Shown piece after piece: positions 31,440-41,740 of a DNA stretch of 64,000 nucleotides (the stretch's first letter is position 1; every line of letters starts with the position of its first letter). The stretch is taken from contig OY757020.1 of assembly GCA_963580285.1 (NCBI GenBank), forward strand, positions 96,351,497 through 96,415,496, given 5' to 3'. The DNA comes from Lucinisca nassula (Eukaryota; Mollusca; Bivalvia; Lucinida; Lucinidae). The position numbers were made by a program, and so were the translations under genes. Below the pieces are notes generated by a model. It saw only the letters and a program-made list of their open reading frames with translations. It did no database searches and was not told the origin of the DNA.

Positions 31440-32160
31440 TGTATAACCATTTCGCAATCATCTTCACTCACGTCGCACCAAACAAATTCACAAAAGTTTA
31501 TGTATGGTGTTAAATTTAAGTTCAGGTTTTGATGTCTCGATCTTGGCTTTACGTCTGTCAAAATCATTTCCAAAAATCCTCATTATTATACCCGCTTATA
31601 TTAAAAAAAAAACAAAAAGAACGGGTATATTTTTTCGTCACGGGTGTCCGTCCTTCCGTCTGTCACGTCTCTTGTGAATGCAACTTCTTTTTTATTTCTT
31701 TACCTACAGTGACCAAACTTGGTACATACATTGCTTGGGGACTGCAGATGTGCATGAATGTGTCGAAATTTTCATCTGTCCCCCTGGAGCCATGGGGTGA
31801 GGTCAAATTTCTAAGAAAAGGCTTGTTCATAGAAAAAGCGGGTATTTGAGATGGTTAAAAAGAAAAAAGTCACAATTCACTCTTTTCACGCCCTTTTCGC
31901 CCCCAAAAGCCCATTTCGTATTTTAGTGATACCGGTTTAACGTCATCGTCAACACTGTATAGGTCATTTTGGAGACGTTATTGGTTTCATTGAAATTAAG
32001 TGAAATTATAATAATAACAAAGAATAGAACATACGCAGTATAAGTAAAAATAGGCAAAATTTATTAAATTAGTTGCCGTGAAAACAAGATTTAGCGAACT
32101 ATGAAGCTTTTGACATTTGTAGCGGTGCATTTGTTAGGACTGAAAAGATTGTATTTCCGG
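31440..32160. other. noncoding interval with unidentified repeat
   Basis: An AT-rich stretch with AGAACGGGTATATTTTTTCG and TGTCCGTCCTTCCGTCTGTC (31618-31668), the style of a dispersed noncoding repeat, and a motif at 31930-31975 shared with 5276-5325. No gene supported. Confidence 0.35.
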
Positions 32161-32660
32161 TTTTACCGTTTCTCTCTAAATCTACGTTACCCACTCACCT
32201 TAGTATGCGTAAATGTTATGTTGCTCTATCCCCTTCCCGGCACTTCCACATTGGTATCCGTCATATTGGGCTTTTCTCGACGCCATATGGGGGGACTCTT
32301 TATCGTCTCCAGAAAAGTAGTGCACAGAAGAAATACGTTAATGCGCTTGCCTAACGCATCACTATTGACATACCGTTCGTGTAACTACGATTTACCACGG
32401 GCCTCCGTGGCCTAGTGGTTAAGAGCGCTGACTCTTGATCATTAGGTCTCTCACCGCTGTGGTTCGAGCCTCGCTCGGGTCATATGCGAGACGCCAAGTT
32501 CTGCAACGGAAGGTCAGGTGGTTTTTCGATATGAGTGAAATAATGTTGAAAGGGCCAAAACAAAACAAAAACAAGAACAAAAAAAAAAACTACGATTTAC
32601 CGTTTCTCTCTAAATCTACGTTACCCACTCACTTTAGTATGTGTAAATGTTATGTTGCTA
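32160..32660. repeat. 62-bp direct repeat flanking a SINE region
   Basis: TTACCGTTTCTCTCTAAATC and on through ATGTTATGTTGCT occurs at about 32161-32224 and again at 32595-32657, 434 bp apart, with four or so differences. The SINE lies between. Confidence 0.75.
32397..32587 (+). mobile_element. tRNA-derived SINE
   Basis: The head has RNA polymerase III A box TGGCCTAGTGGTTAAGAG and B box GGTTCGAGCCT at tRNA-like spacing, an unrelated body, and an A-rich tail (AAAACAAAACAAAAACAAG, then A10). It is flanked by a 14-bp direct repeat AACTACGATTTACC at 32383-32396 and 32588-32601. The acceptor stem does not close like a true tRNA, so it is a SINE rather than a tRNA gene. Confidence 0.85.
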
Positions 32661-33091
32661 CATTTAGAGTGGGTATAAACTTTAAGATAATGTTTGAAAC
32701 GTAACTTATTTACAGATTATATAACAATTTAATGACTAGTACATTTGACTAGTATAAACTGAATTTGACTAGAAAATCAACTGCTTAACACAATTAACGT
32801 GTACATGTATAAAGATGTCAAGATCATAAACTTCTATTTACAACATCCTCTCATACAGATTACTGGCTAAGTATATCTGATGTAAATGACTTGTACGCGG
32901 ATACGCATAGTGGTTGAGGAAAACCTCTTTGGTTTTCGACCGTCCAATTTGCATCACAGTTTCTGGTGTAATTCCGCTGTTGACTGCATGAGTAGCTCCC
33001 GTGGGTCTAAATGGCTGAATATCCTTTGTTGGCAAAACCTGCTAAGTGAATCACTTCATCTAGAATGTTTGACACAGTATTGCTAGAAAAT

Positions 33092-33420
33092 TATGTTCTA
33101 TAAAAGGGTTATCCTTTGGAAGCAAGGAATAAACCACAGAACTGAAAAATATGGAGTGTACATGTTTTCTGGGCCAGACTAGCTAGTTTCGGCCAATTAG
33201 GCCTCATCAGTGACCCTCAGATATTTTCAAAATTCCACAATGGAATCATTGATCCCAAAGGACAAGAAAATATAATCTACACTATGATGTAGGGCAGGGA
33301 GACGTTTTACCGCCGCCACACAGTCCCACACACCAGCTGTAGTGAAGTTAAATATGTTCTATAAAAGGGTTATCCTTTGGAAGCAAGGAATAAACCACAG
33401 AACTGAAAAATATGGAGTGT
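33092..33420 (-). mobile_element. 193-bp hammerhead element with 68-bp direct repeats
   Basis: A 68-bp direct repeat (TATGTTCTATAAAAGGG to TATGGAGTGT) lies at 33092-33159 and 33353-33420. Between them 33160-33352 is absent from the recombinase reading frame. The insert holds a full hammerhead ribozyme near one end and at 33290-33345 the GAGACGTTTTAC..GCCGCCACAC block seen at 5706 and 52610. There is no ORF. Size, single ribozyme and long target duplication suit a PLE-mobilised small element or animal retrozyme. Confidence 0.85.
33171..33216 (-). ncRNA. hammerhead ribozyme, type I
   Basis: Stem I GGGTCA/TGGCCC, core CTGATGA, stem II GGCC/GGCC with loop TAATT, core GAAA, stem III ACTA/TAGT with loop GC, cleavage triplet GTC. 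All core residues are conserved, and stem II and III differ from the 5434 copy by paired substitutions. Confidence 0.94.
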
Positions 33421-34095
33421 TCAAAGTTAAAAATAATGGTTTGGTATCAGCCGGTCGAACTAAAGCTGTCCAATATATGTAAACACGCAGACAAGATACT
33501 TGGTCCATCACTACATTGTCTTTCTTTGCCGGAATATTAACTTCAAACCCACTTGGTGTGGTATCGTTCTTGATACCGAAAAAATGAATTGTGAGAGAGT
33601 CATCTGGCAAGGATTGAATATTGTCCAGAGATAAAATGATGCTATGCACCGATAAGTCCGTGTGATCAAAATACACGCCTTTTGGGACAAGGTATGATGG
33701 CCTCGACATACACACTAGCGTGATTAAAGTCAACGTCTTCATACGCAATTGTTTCAGTGATAATTCTTCATTATTTCCCAATGACTGGAACAAATCAATA
33801 AATGGTTGTGTCGGCATTGGCCGACTTCTTTTCATACGTGCAGATGTCCCGCTTTTTATTAACCCTGACATTAACCGCCTAACATCTGGACTATTTATAG
33901 GGGAACTTTTCCCTTAGGCCCCAAAAAGACCGCTTATAGCTGCAGCACATGACTTAATCATTGATTCTGGTCTTTGTGTCTGGTCGGACATGACACACAA
34001 GAAATCTGCAACTGTATTTGTGATTTTCATCTGAAAATTCCTTATCTCTGGAATTACAAAATTGTATGCATTTAGTTACATAACTGTTGTAATTT

Positions 34096-35430
34096 CGAAG
34101 GGTGGATTGCGCTAAACTGTACAGTGTCTGAGTAGAGGCCCTCCTGGACCAACCTAAACATCTGAGACGCTTTTCCATAAAGTCTCCAAGCGAATATGAT
34201 GATGATGATTTCGTGTTTAACGACCCGTCAACCCTCTTTGTTGGTCATAAGCGTCAAGCGGTTAATGGTTAAATGGCATTAAGAATTATGAGGATATTAA
34301 AAGTTAAAAAAGTAAGTATAATATGTATAAAAGTCTGAAACAGTTAAATCTTATGAAAAAGTCCAATATCTTTTAAGAGTAAAATAATATTATCAACATG
34401 TACATCTTGAAACAATTGTTGCAAAGTGTCAGCTTTGAAGTATAAGTCACGGGACTGTGAAAAGTCTACACATTAAATTAAGATATGTTTAACAGTGAAT
34501 GGCTGATCACATCCTACACAAGAAGGCTGATCATCACCATCGAAGGGTGGATTGCGCTAAACTGTACAGTGTCTGAGTAGAGGCCCTCCTGGACCAACCT
34601 AAACATCTGAGACGCTTTTCCATAAAGTCTCCAAGCGAATATGATGATGATGATTTCGTGTTTAACGACCCGTCAACCCTCTTTGTTGGTCATAAGCGTC
34701 AAGCGGTTAATGGTTAAATGGCATTAAGAATTATGAGGATATTAAAAGTTAAAAAAGTAAGTATAATATGTATAAAAGTCTGAAACAGTTAAATCTTATG
34801 AAAAAGTCCAATATCTTTTAAGAGTAAAATAATATTATCAACATGTACATCTTGAAACAATTGTTGCAAAGTGTCAGCTTTGAAGTATAAGTCACGGGAC
34901 TGTGAAAAGTCTACACATTAAATTAAGATATGTTTAACAGTGAATGGCTGATCACATCCTACACAAGAAGGCTGATCATCACCATCGAAGGGTGGATTGC
35001 GCTAAACTGTACAGTGTCTGAGTAGAGGCCCTCCTGGACCAACCTAAACATCTGAGACGCTTTTCCATAAAGTCTCCAAGCGAATATGATGATGATGATT
35101 TCGTGTTTAACGACCCGTCAACCCTCTTTGTTGGTCATAAGCGTCAAGCGGTTAATGGTTAAATGGCACTAAGAATTATGAGGATATTAAAAGTTAAAAA
35201 AGAATGTATAATATGTATAAAAGTCTGAAACAGTTAAATCTTATGAAAAAGTCCAATATCTTTTAAGAGTAAAATAATATTATCAACATGTACATCTTGA
35301 AACAATTGTTGCAAAGTGTCAGCTTTGAAGTATAAGTCACGGGACTGTGAAAAGTCTACACATTAAATTAAGATATGTTTAACAGTGAATGGCTGATCAC
35401 ATCCTACACAAGAAGGCTGATCATCACCAT
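34096..35430. repeat. 445-bp triplication of recombinase/LINE junction
   Basis: Three units start at 34096, 34541 and 34986 (period 445). Each is about 100 bp of recombinase-gene sequence (GAAGGGTGGATTGCGC on) followed by about 340 bp of LINE 3' end. Differences between units are few. The third unit continues into LINE G. Confidence 0.92.
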
Positions 35431-36375
35431 TCAAAATCTAAGAATGTGTAACTCTAGTGTGGCCAATGCGCAGTCACGTTAATACTACATCCTCTTTCCT
35501 GGAAAACTGTGGAGGAGAGCATTTTGTTCCAACGACAGGTTTAATGGCATGGAGTTTGTTATTTATTTCATGGTCCCATGCATCTTGCCATTCCGACAAG
35601 ATGTATCTGTTGATAAATGGTTTAAAATTATTATAATGAATTTTAAAAACAGACGGATCAAGATTGAGCGATTCTTTTGCTTTCATGTCAGCATATTCAT
35701 TTCCCAACAATGCCAATATGGCTCGGAAGCCAACAAAACAAGATTTGGTGCGTTTTAAAAATTTCATGATGTTTTTCGATCAATTTTTGTATTTGAGGAC
35801 TTTTAGATGATGAATGGTCTAAAGCCTTAAGCACAGACAGTAAATCAGAAAAAATAATTGCTGATCAAATCATGTTTTTCGATCAATTTTTGTATTTGAG
35901 GATTTTTAGATGATGAATGGTCTGAAGCCTTAAGCACAGATAGTAAATCAGAAAAAAATAATTGCTTTTTGAACTGTTGAAGAACTGATAAAATCTAAAG
36001 CTAGGTCTTTTGCTTTGGCTTCAGCTGTAAAAATAGATGAACCATCTGGAAGGCGCAAGGTTTGGTGCGTATCTTTAGAAGCATACGCACAACCAACTTT
36101 ATCTCCTTGTTTGGAACCATCAGTATAGACTTGCTGGTAATCATTGTAACGTGACTGCAGTACCTGAAAGTTTTGTTTGAGTAGCATTTGATTTGATTCG
36201 GATTTTTTGCCATCATGTAAGTCAAACAGAATAGAAGGTTTTTTAATACACCAAGATGGAACTTCGGCCGTTTCATGTTTTTGAATATTTTTAAGGTCGA
36301 TACCTGAATTTTCTAGCAGTGGTAAAATACGTAATCCAAAAGGTTTGATTGCTGTGGGTTTAGTTTCATACTTAT

Positions 36376-37044
36376 CTACAAATTGAGGTGGAAATGAAAT
36401 TTTGCCGGGTAAGATGGATTTGCAGCAAGTCTAATAACATACTGAAGAGAAAGTTTCTCTCTGCGCGAAGTTAAAGATGGTTCACCTTCTTCTACAAAAA
36501 GGCGTAATACGGGAGAAGTACGGAAGGCTCCCATAGCCAGACGAAGGCCTTGGTGATTGATAGTATCCAAGGATTTTAAATAGGACTTGCTGGCAGAACC
36601 ATAAACAACAGACCCATAATCTAATTTAGATCTTATTAAAGACCGGAAAAGATGTAATAAAGTATACCGATCTGCTCCCCAACTTGTATGAGCTAAAACT
36701 TTCAAAAGATTCAAAGCTTTTAAGCATTTCGCTTTAAGATATTTAATATGGGGAATAAAAGATAACTTTAGGTCAAATATGACCCCAAGAAATTTGGCCT
36801 CTTCAACAACAGGAATTTGTAATCCGTATAAAAACAGGGAAGGATGGTCGTGTTTCTTTCGTAGCTTACAAAAATGAAGACACTGCGTTTTCGACTTGGA
36901 GAACTTGAAATCATTTTTATCAGTCCATGCTTCTATTCGTTTGAAATTTTGTTGTAACTTTCGTTCAATTGTTTTCATGTTTTTTGAACGGTAACAGATA
37001 CAAAAATCATCAACATACAATGAACAGTCTGTTTTGTCGTCCAA
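36376..37044 (-). pseudogene. LINE G ORF2 RT palm and connection part
   Basis: An open frame of 222 codons from the palm (YVDDFCICYRSKNMKTIE) through LGVIFDLKLSFIPHIKYLK and SWGADRYTLLHLFRSLIRS. Upstream RT is deleted; downstream RNase H is in other frames. Confidence 0.85.
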
Positions 37045-37388
37045 ACATTGTACAATATATTTTATTTTAATGTTAAATAGCGTAGTTGAGAGAATACTAC
37101 CTTGTGGGACACCCTAATCTTGTGCATAGAGATTTGTTGTATTCTTCGTGATTGTGGGATTTGAAGTTTAGAATTCTTTTCTCTTGGTCCTTTTGGAAAT
37201 TTCTAAAAGTGTCAGAATAATTTCGCGGTCACGAATTACTTAAAAATGTGCTACCAAGAGTATCTGAAATATCTTTTTTAAATGTGTAACACTAGTGGAC
37301 TTTGTTTTCCTGAATTTTTTCGTACCATATCCCAAACCTTTTTAATGGGGGTTTTATAGTTCAATTTGGAGACATATTCTCTCCATGT

Positions 37389-38252
37389 CTATCGTTTGGA
37401 AGCTCGGATTGTTCGCCGAGCTTTAGCTCTAAAAACTTTTGCGTCGTTTAGCTTTTCTGACGTGGAACTTTTGCAGAACTTATTTAGAGCCTGTTTGCGC
37501 TTTTGAATAGCTTCTTTACAGTCATTATTAAAACAAGGCTTGCTTTTCTTAATATTTATGGAGGTCTTTGGAATGCATTGTTGTGATATATTAATAAGTG
37601 TATCTGTGAAATCAGAAACAATGTCAGATGATTCAACTGATAACTCTTCTTCACATAAATCACGGAACAACCCCCAGTCGGCTCCATTCATTTTCCATTT
37701 CTGGTTACAGTCCTCATCTGGTTTGTTTACGCTCTCAATTATAACAGGGAAGTGATCACTTCTGCACTGATCATCATGAACAGACCAGTCATAGTCCAAG
37801 AAGAGAGATGGGTGACACAAAGAGAGATCTAAAGAAGACAAATGACCTGTCGCAGGGTGAAGGTAAGTATAAGATTTATCATTCATCAAGCAGAGATCGC
37901 TCTTTGCAATAAAATCTTCGACAAGTGCTCCTCTGTTATTGATATCTTTACAGCCCCATAGAATATTGTGACCACCGAAGTCGCAAACTAAAAGATATGG
38001 CGATGGAAGTTGACTCAGCAATGAGTCAAGGTGTTCGGGCTTTAAAAAAAATGAGGGTGGGATATATAGAGAGCAAATTGTAGTTTCTTTATCCAGAGAA
38101 ACCGATACTGCTATAGCTTGTAGGTCTGTTTTTAATTTGATCTCTCTTTGTGATAAACATGATTTAACAAAAATTGAACTGCCACCAGATTTGTTTGTAT
38201 TGAAACCCCTGACATCAATGCTGTCATCAGTTTTTAAAAAAGTTTCTTGCAA
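37389..38252 (-). pseudogene. LINE G ORF2 endonuclease part
   Basis: An open frame of 287 codons with CLQETF-like start (QETFLKTDDSIDV), LDKETTICSLYIPPS and SDHFPVIIESV. The normal GDFNGHN motif reads CDFGGHN, so two active-site-loop residues are changed. A deletion has removed TYNYIYSDGN-type residues. Not functional. Confidence 0.85.
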
Positions 38253-38998
38253 ACAAAAACCGATTGGTTTAATAACGAAATCAGTAATAAGAGTTCATTA
38301 TAATTTGATTTAAGACCTCGACAATTCTATTGTATTATTTTGTGTTTTAAATCCACTTTATGAAGAGATTAAGACTATAAACTATATTGGAGCTGCAATT
38401 GGTGATATAGATCTGCTACCACCAGCTCTAGGTGCTGCTGACCTCGATCTGTTATTGCCGCTTGGTTATGATAGAGTTTCAGTGAACTCCATATCACTGA
38501 CACTCAAAGATCCGAATCTGTTCTGGAATTTTATATTGTCTCTTTCCATTTTACGTTGTCTGTCTGTTTTTTTGAGACATGTGTTGGTTTTTTCGGATCT
38601 TTTCGAGTCGAGTTTCTCTTTTGCATGCGGCGCTGGCTTCGGTACGGTCGCTGTCGACCGATACGGAGCAACCTGCATTGAGCCATTTGATAAACAGGTT
38701 GAACTTTGTGGTGCTGGAGTGGATTTACTGCATGCACCAGATTTTTTTTCAGTTCAGCTATGTATGATCCAGCAGTCTGCGTTGCGGAGCTGGAAACTTT
38801 TACACCAGCACCCTTTGTGATGCTGGCGGTTGGTGTTATGTATCGCTCATCAACAATTTTCCGCGCTTCTGGGAATGTTATCCCCTTTGGTATTTGCCAG
38901 TGAGTATTTCTTTTTCTTATTTCAATGCCGGACAATCTCGAGAGAAAACAGCATGCTTGTCACCACAATTGACGCATTTGGCCTCATTCTTGTAGTTT

Positions 38999-39449
38999 TG
39001 CTGTCGAGTCCTCACCGTTGTCTCACCTCTGTGGTTCTTTGATTTTTTGTGTTCACGGAGATGTTGCACTGATGAGTTAGGAGGCCTTCATGCGGACTGA
39101 ACAAATTATTTGTCTAAATCGCGACGGAAGTAAGGGCGAGGATTGTGGCCACGTAAAATCGATTTAAGCCCCCCAGTGGAAATCATTCCACTGACCGTTC
39201 CAAGGCGGTTCTTCTGTGGCGGTATATTTATGGTGTTGTTTGCTCCTTACTGTGAGTATCACTTGTGTCTTTTTATTTTGGATGGCCATATGGCCATTTT
39301 GTGGGAAAGTAACTGTCCGTATGGCCTTCCTTTGTTTAGGTTTCCATTATGGTCTGGTCGCTTGGTGTTTGTGTTTCTTTCCCTTTGGTGTCTTTGATGG
39401 GTTGAGTAAGTTAGTTGTATCGATTCCTGATCTTTGTTTTACTTCTACT
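38999..39449 (+). mobile_element. PLE 3' end (PLTR copy P7)
   Basis: A 450-bp copy inserted in ORF1 of LINE G (host reads ..TTGTAGTTTTG then, after the copy, TGATTGTTATCGACATG). Ends at the shared terminus. Confidence 0.88.
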
Positions 39450-39467
39450 TTGATTGTTATCGACATG

Positions 39468-40000
39468 CCCCGAGGTGTTAGACTTCGTGCCTTGCCTTGA
39501 CCCTGGGGGTTCAATTCCCACTGGGCACGTTGCTGCTGTGGTCAATGTGCCCACAGGCAAGAGCTAAAGGAAGTACCACCCGTTTGCCGTGGGTGGCGTC
39601 CTGTAAGCCGGAAGAAGGGATCCTGGAGGTTGAGGGATACCTGAGGTTGCGGTGCTTCAGATTCCCAACACGCCTCTTTGGCCTGGCTTTTCGGTGTAGA
39701 CGGGAGGCTGTGCGGTCCGGCACAGTCAATCGGCTGGTCACGCCTTGCCCTAGAGATACCACTTAACTCCATTCTTTTTGTATCTTTCCTGATACCAACC
39801 ATGTGCCCATTTAACTTACCCTTTTCTGTTTTTTTATCTCTAGAAGGCGGTGGCCAAACGGACAAATCGTGTAAGCATTTTGTTTATGCGAGTATATCTC
39901 ACGTGTATCTCTAACACCTGCGAGTCGGATAGCCACTCCATTATGGTGTTCCCTTGTAGGGCTCCACGGAGGGCGGAGAGCACTTGAGACGAATCTTCAA
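39468..40000 (+). promoter_or_regulatory. LINE E 5' UTR
   Basis: Starts CCCCGAGGTGTTAGAC; homologous to the leaders of A, BC and D but more diverged, and breaks just before where ORF1 would begin. Confidence 0.8.
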
Positions 40001-40580
40001 AGTAGAAGTAAAACAAAGATCAGGAATCGATACAATTAACTTACTCCACCCACCAAAGACACCAAAGGGAAAGAAATACAAACATTAAGCGACCAGACCA
40101 TAATGGAAACCTAAACAAAGGAAGGCCATTAAGGACAGTTACTTTCCCACAAAATGGCCATATGGCCATCCGAAATTAAAAGACACAAGTGATACACACA
40201 GTAAGTAACAAACAACAACATAAATAAATCGCCACAGAAGAACCGCTTTGGAACGGTCAGTGGAAAGATTTCCACTGGGGGGCTTAAATCGATTTTACGT
40301 GGCCACAATGTTCGCCCTTACTTCCGTCGCGATTTAGACAAATAATTTGTTCAGTCCGCATGAAGGCCTCCTAACTCATCAGTGCAACATCTCCGTGAAC
40401 ACAAAAAATCAAAGAACCACAGAGGTGAGACAACGGTGAGGACTCGACAGCAAGAAACCACTGAAATGCTGGAGCAAAAGAAAACCAACAGTTAGACTCC
40501 GATGGGCCCGACCAGAGACAGAGCATCAGGCACCAACCAACATTACCAAGAATTAGATCTCTCTAATTCTCAATAAGCCT
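40001..40580 (-). mobile_element. PLE 3' end (PLTR copy P8)
   Basis: A complete 580-bp 3' UTR directly after the ORF stop (TAA at 40581-40583, minus). Supplies the reference for the 3' UTR together with P9. Confidence 0.9.
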
Positions 40581-40895
40581 TTACGTTGGAGCCGTCATAG
40601 AATCTGAGGCCTGACCCACCGGCGTGCAATTAAAGAGGGAAGCAAAGTTGCCAACCGTGATTGGGTTAACTACCATGCATGCAGTCTGTCGTATAACATC
40701 CATGTTGTACCCAATCTTTTTATATCGAAGAATGACTCTACGAAACTTGGTGCCGAAGCCACTGCGGCTACACATCTTTCTGAATCCACATACTAAGTTA
40801 CCATAAAACTCGTGTTCCGATAGACCCTGTTGCAGAAGAGACCCAAGTCCAACACTGAATTTTGAAATTAAATCAGAATGGCGTCTTAATCAGGG
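40581..40895 (-). pseudogene. PLE ORF C-terminus, reversed copy
   Basis: Minus reading RHSDLISKFSVGLGSLLQQ onward to FASLFNCTPVGQASDS and stop at 40581. About 105 codons in one open frame. The breakpoint at 40895 abuts the opposite-strand copy. Confidence 0.85.
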
Positions 40896-41244
40896 TTATC
40901 GGTACCATAAACTACGCAAAGCCTTTTCAAAATTTTATAGACGCCATTCTGATTTAATTTCAAAATTCAATATTGGACTTAAATCTCTTCTGCAACAAGG
41001 TCTATCGGAACCCGAATTTTATGGTGACTTAGTATATAAATTCAGAAAAATATATAACCGCAATGACTTCAGCACCCAATTTCGTAAAATCATTCTTCGA
41101 TATAAAAAGATTGGGTACAACATGGATATTATACGACAGACTGCATGCATGGTAGTTAACCCAATCACGGTTGGCAACTTTGCTTCCCTCTTTAATTGCA
41201 CGCCGGTGGGTCAGGCCTCAGATTCTATGACGGCTCCAACGTAA
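40896..41244 (+). pseudogene. PLE ORF C-terminus, forward copy
   Basis: Plus reading LNQGYRYHKLRKAFSKFYRR through LQQGLSEPEFYGDL to the same C-terminus and TAA at 41242-41244. Open throughout; its sequence is closer to the inferred family consensus than the reversed copy. The family's C-terminal region follows the RT thumb. Confidence 0.87.
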
Positions 41245-41740
41245 AGGCTTATTGAGAATTAGAGAGATAATGCTGGTTGTTGCCTGATGCTCTGTCTCTG
41301 GTCGGGCTCATCGGGGTCTAACTATTGGTTTTCTTTTGCTCCAGCATTTCAGTGGTTTCTTGCTGTCGAGTCCTCTCCGTTGTCTCACCTATGTGGTTCT
41401 TTGATTTTTTTGTTCACGGAGATGTTGCACTGATGAGTTAGGAGGACTTCATGCGGACTGAACAAATTATTTGTCTAAATCGCGACGGAAGTAAGGGCGA
41501 GGATTGTGGCCACGTAAAATCGATTTAAGCCCCCCAGTGGAAATCTTTAACTGACCGTTCCAAGGCGGCTCTTCTGTGGCGATTTATTTATGTTGTTGTT
41601 TGTTACTTACTGTGTGTATCACTTGTGTCTTTTAATTTCGGATGGCCATATGGCCATTTTGTGGGAAAGTAACTGTCCTTAATGGCCTTCCTTTGTTTAG
41701 GTTTCCATTATGGTCTGGTCGCTTAATGTTTGTATTTCTA
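41245..41740 (+). mobile_element. PLE 3' end (PLTR copy P9)
   Basis: Follows the forward ORF end. It breaks off at TTTGTATTTCTA, about 80 bp short of the usual 3' terminus, where the reversed RT copy begins. Confidence 0.88.

Larger units (their letters stand above)
32838..34178 (-). pseudogene. tyrosine recombinase (Crypton/DIRS-like), broken
   Basis: Minus reading: N-terminal core-binding part (LAQSTLRNYNSYVTKCIQFC), then after a frameshift SMIKSCAAAISGLFGA with a TAA, then QLRMKTLTLITLVCMSRPS (region of the first catalytic Arg), the QVSCLRVYIYWTALV helix, and after the 193-bp insertion AVNSGITPETVMQIGRSKTK and FLNHYAYP (final Tyr). The H-x-x-R box expected before GATHAVNSG has been altered by indels (FRPTGAT). 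These enzymes cut and rejoin DNA through a Tyr nucleophile. Subfamily is not resolved. The gene is inactive. Confidence 0.8.
35086..38998 (-). mobile_element. LINE G, I/Nimb-like, decayed
   Basis: Minus: ORF1 fragment from 38998 (Ser/Pro C-terminal half, KMERDNIKFQNRFGSLS), ORF2 endonuclease 38300-37389 (GGHNILWGCKD in place of GDFNGHN; CRSDHFPVI), an internal deletion near 37130 removing RT fingers, RT palm (YVDDFCICYRS near 37000), connection and RNase H (QVYTDGSKQGD, with a local ~110-bp duplication at 35770-35950), and the 3' end. It is frameshifted throughout and is the source of the tail repeated in the triplication. ORF1 is interrupted by PLTR P7; 18 bp of it reappear at 39450-39467. 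Confidence 0.88.

Noticed and set aside
32397..32480. A tRNA gene
   Set aside because: A and B boxes are present but the acceptor stem does not close, and an A-rich tail and 14-bp target duplication show a SINE.
33125..33420. LTR retrotransposon solo element in the recombinase gene
   Set aside because: The insert is 193 bp with a hammerhead and a 68-bp duplication; LTR elements leave 4-6 bp.
39143..39397. Hydrophobic open frames in PLTR copies as membrane proteins
   Set aside because: They shift and break between copies (30574, 31205, 39143), so they are noncoding 3' UTR read by chance.
15899..41740. PLTR copies as LTRs of the Ty3 fragments
   Set aside because: They lack TG..CA ends and short fixed target duplications, and they directly follow the PLE stop codon at 40580 and 41245.
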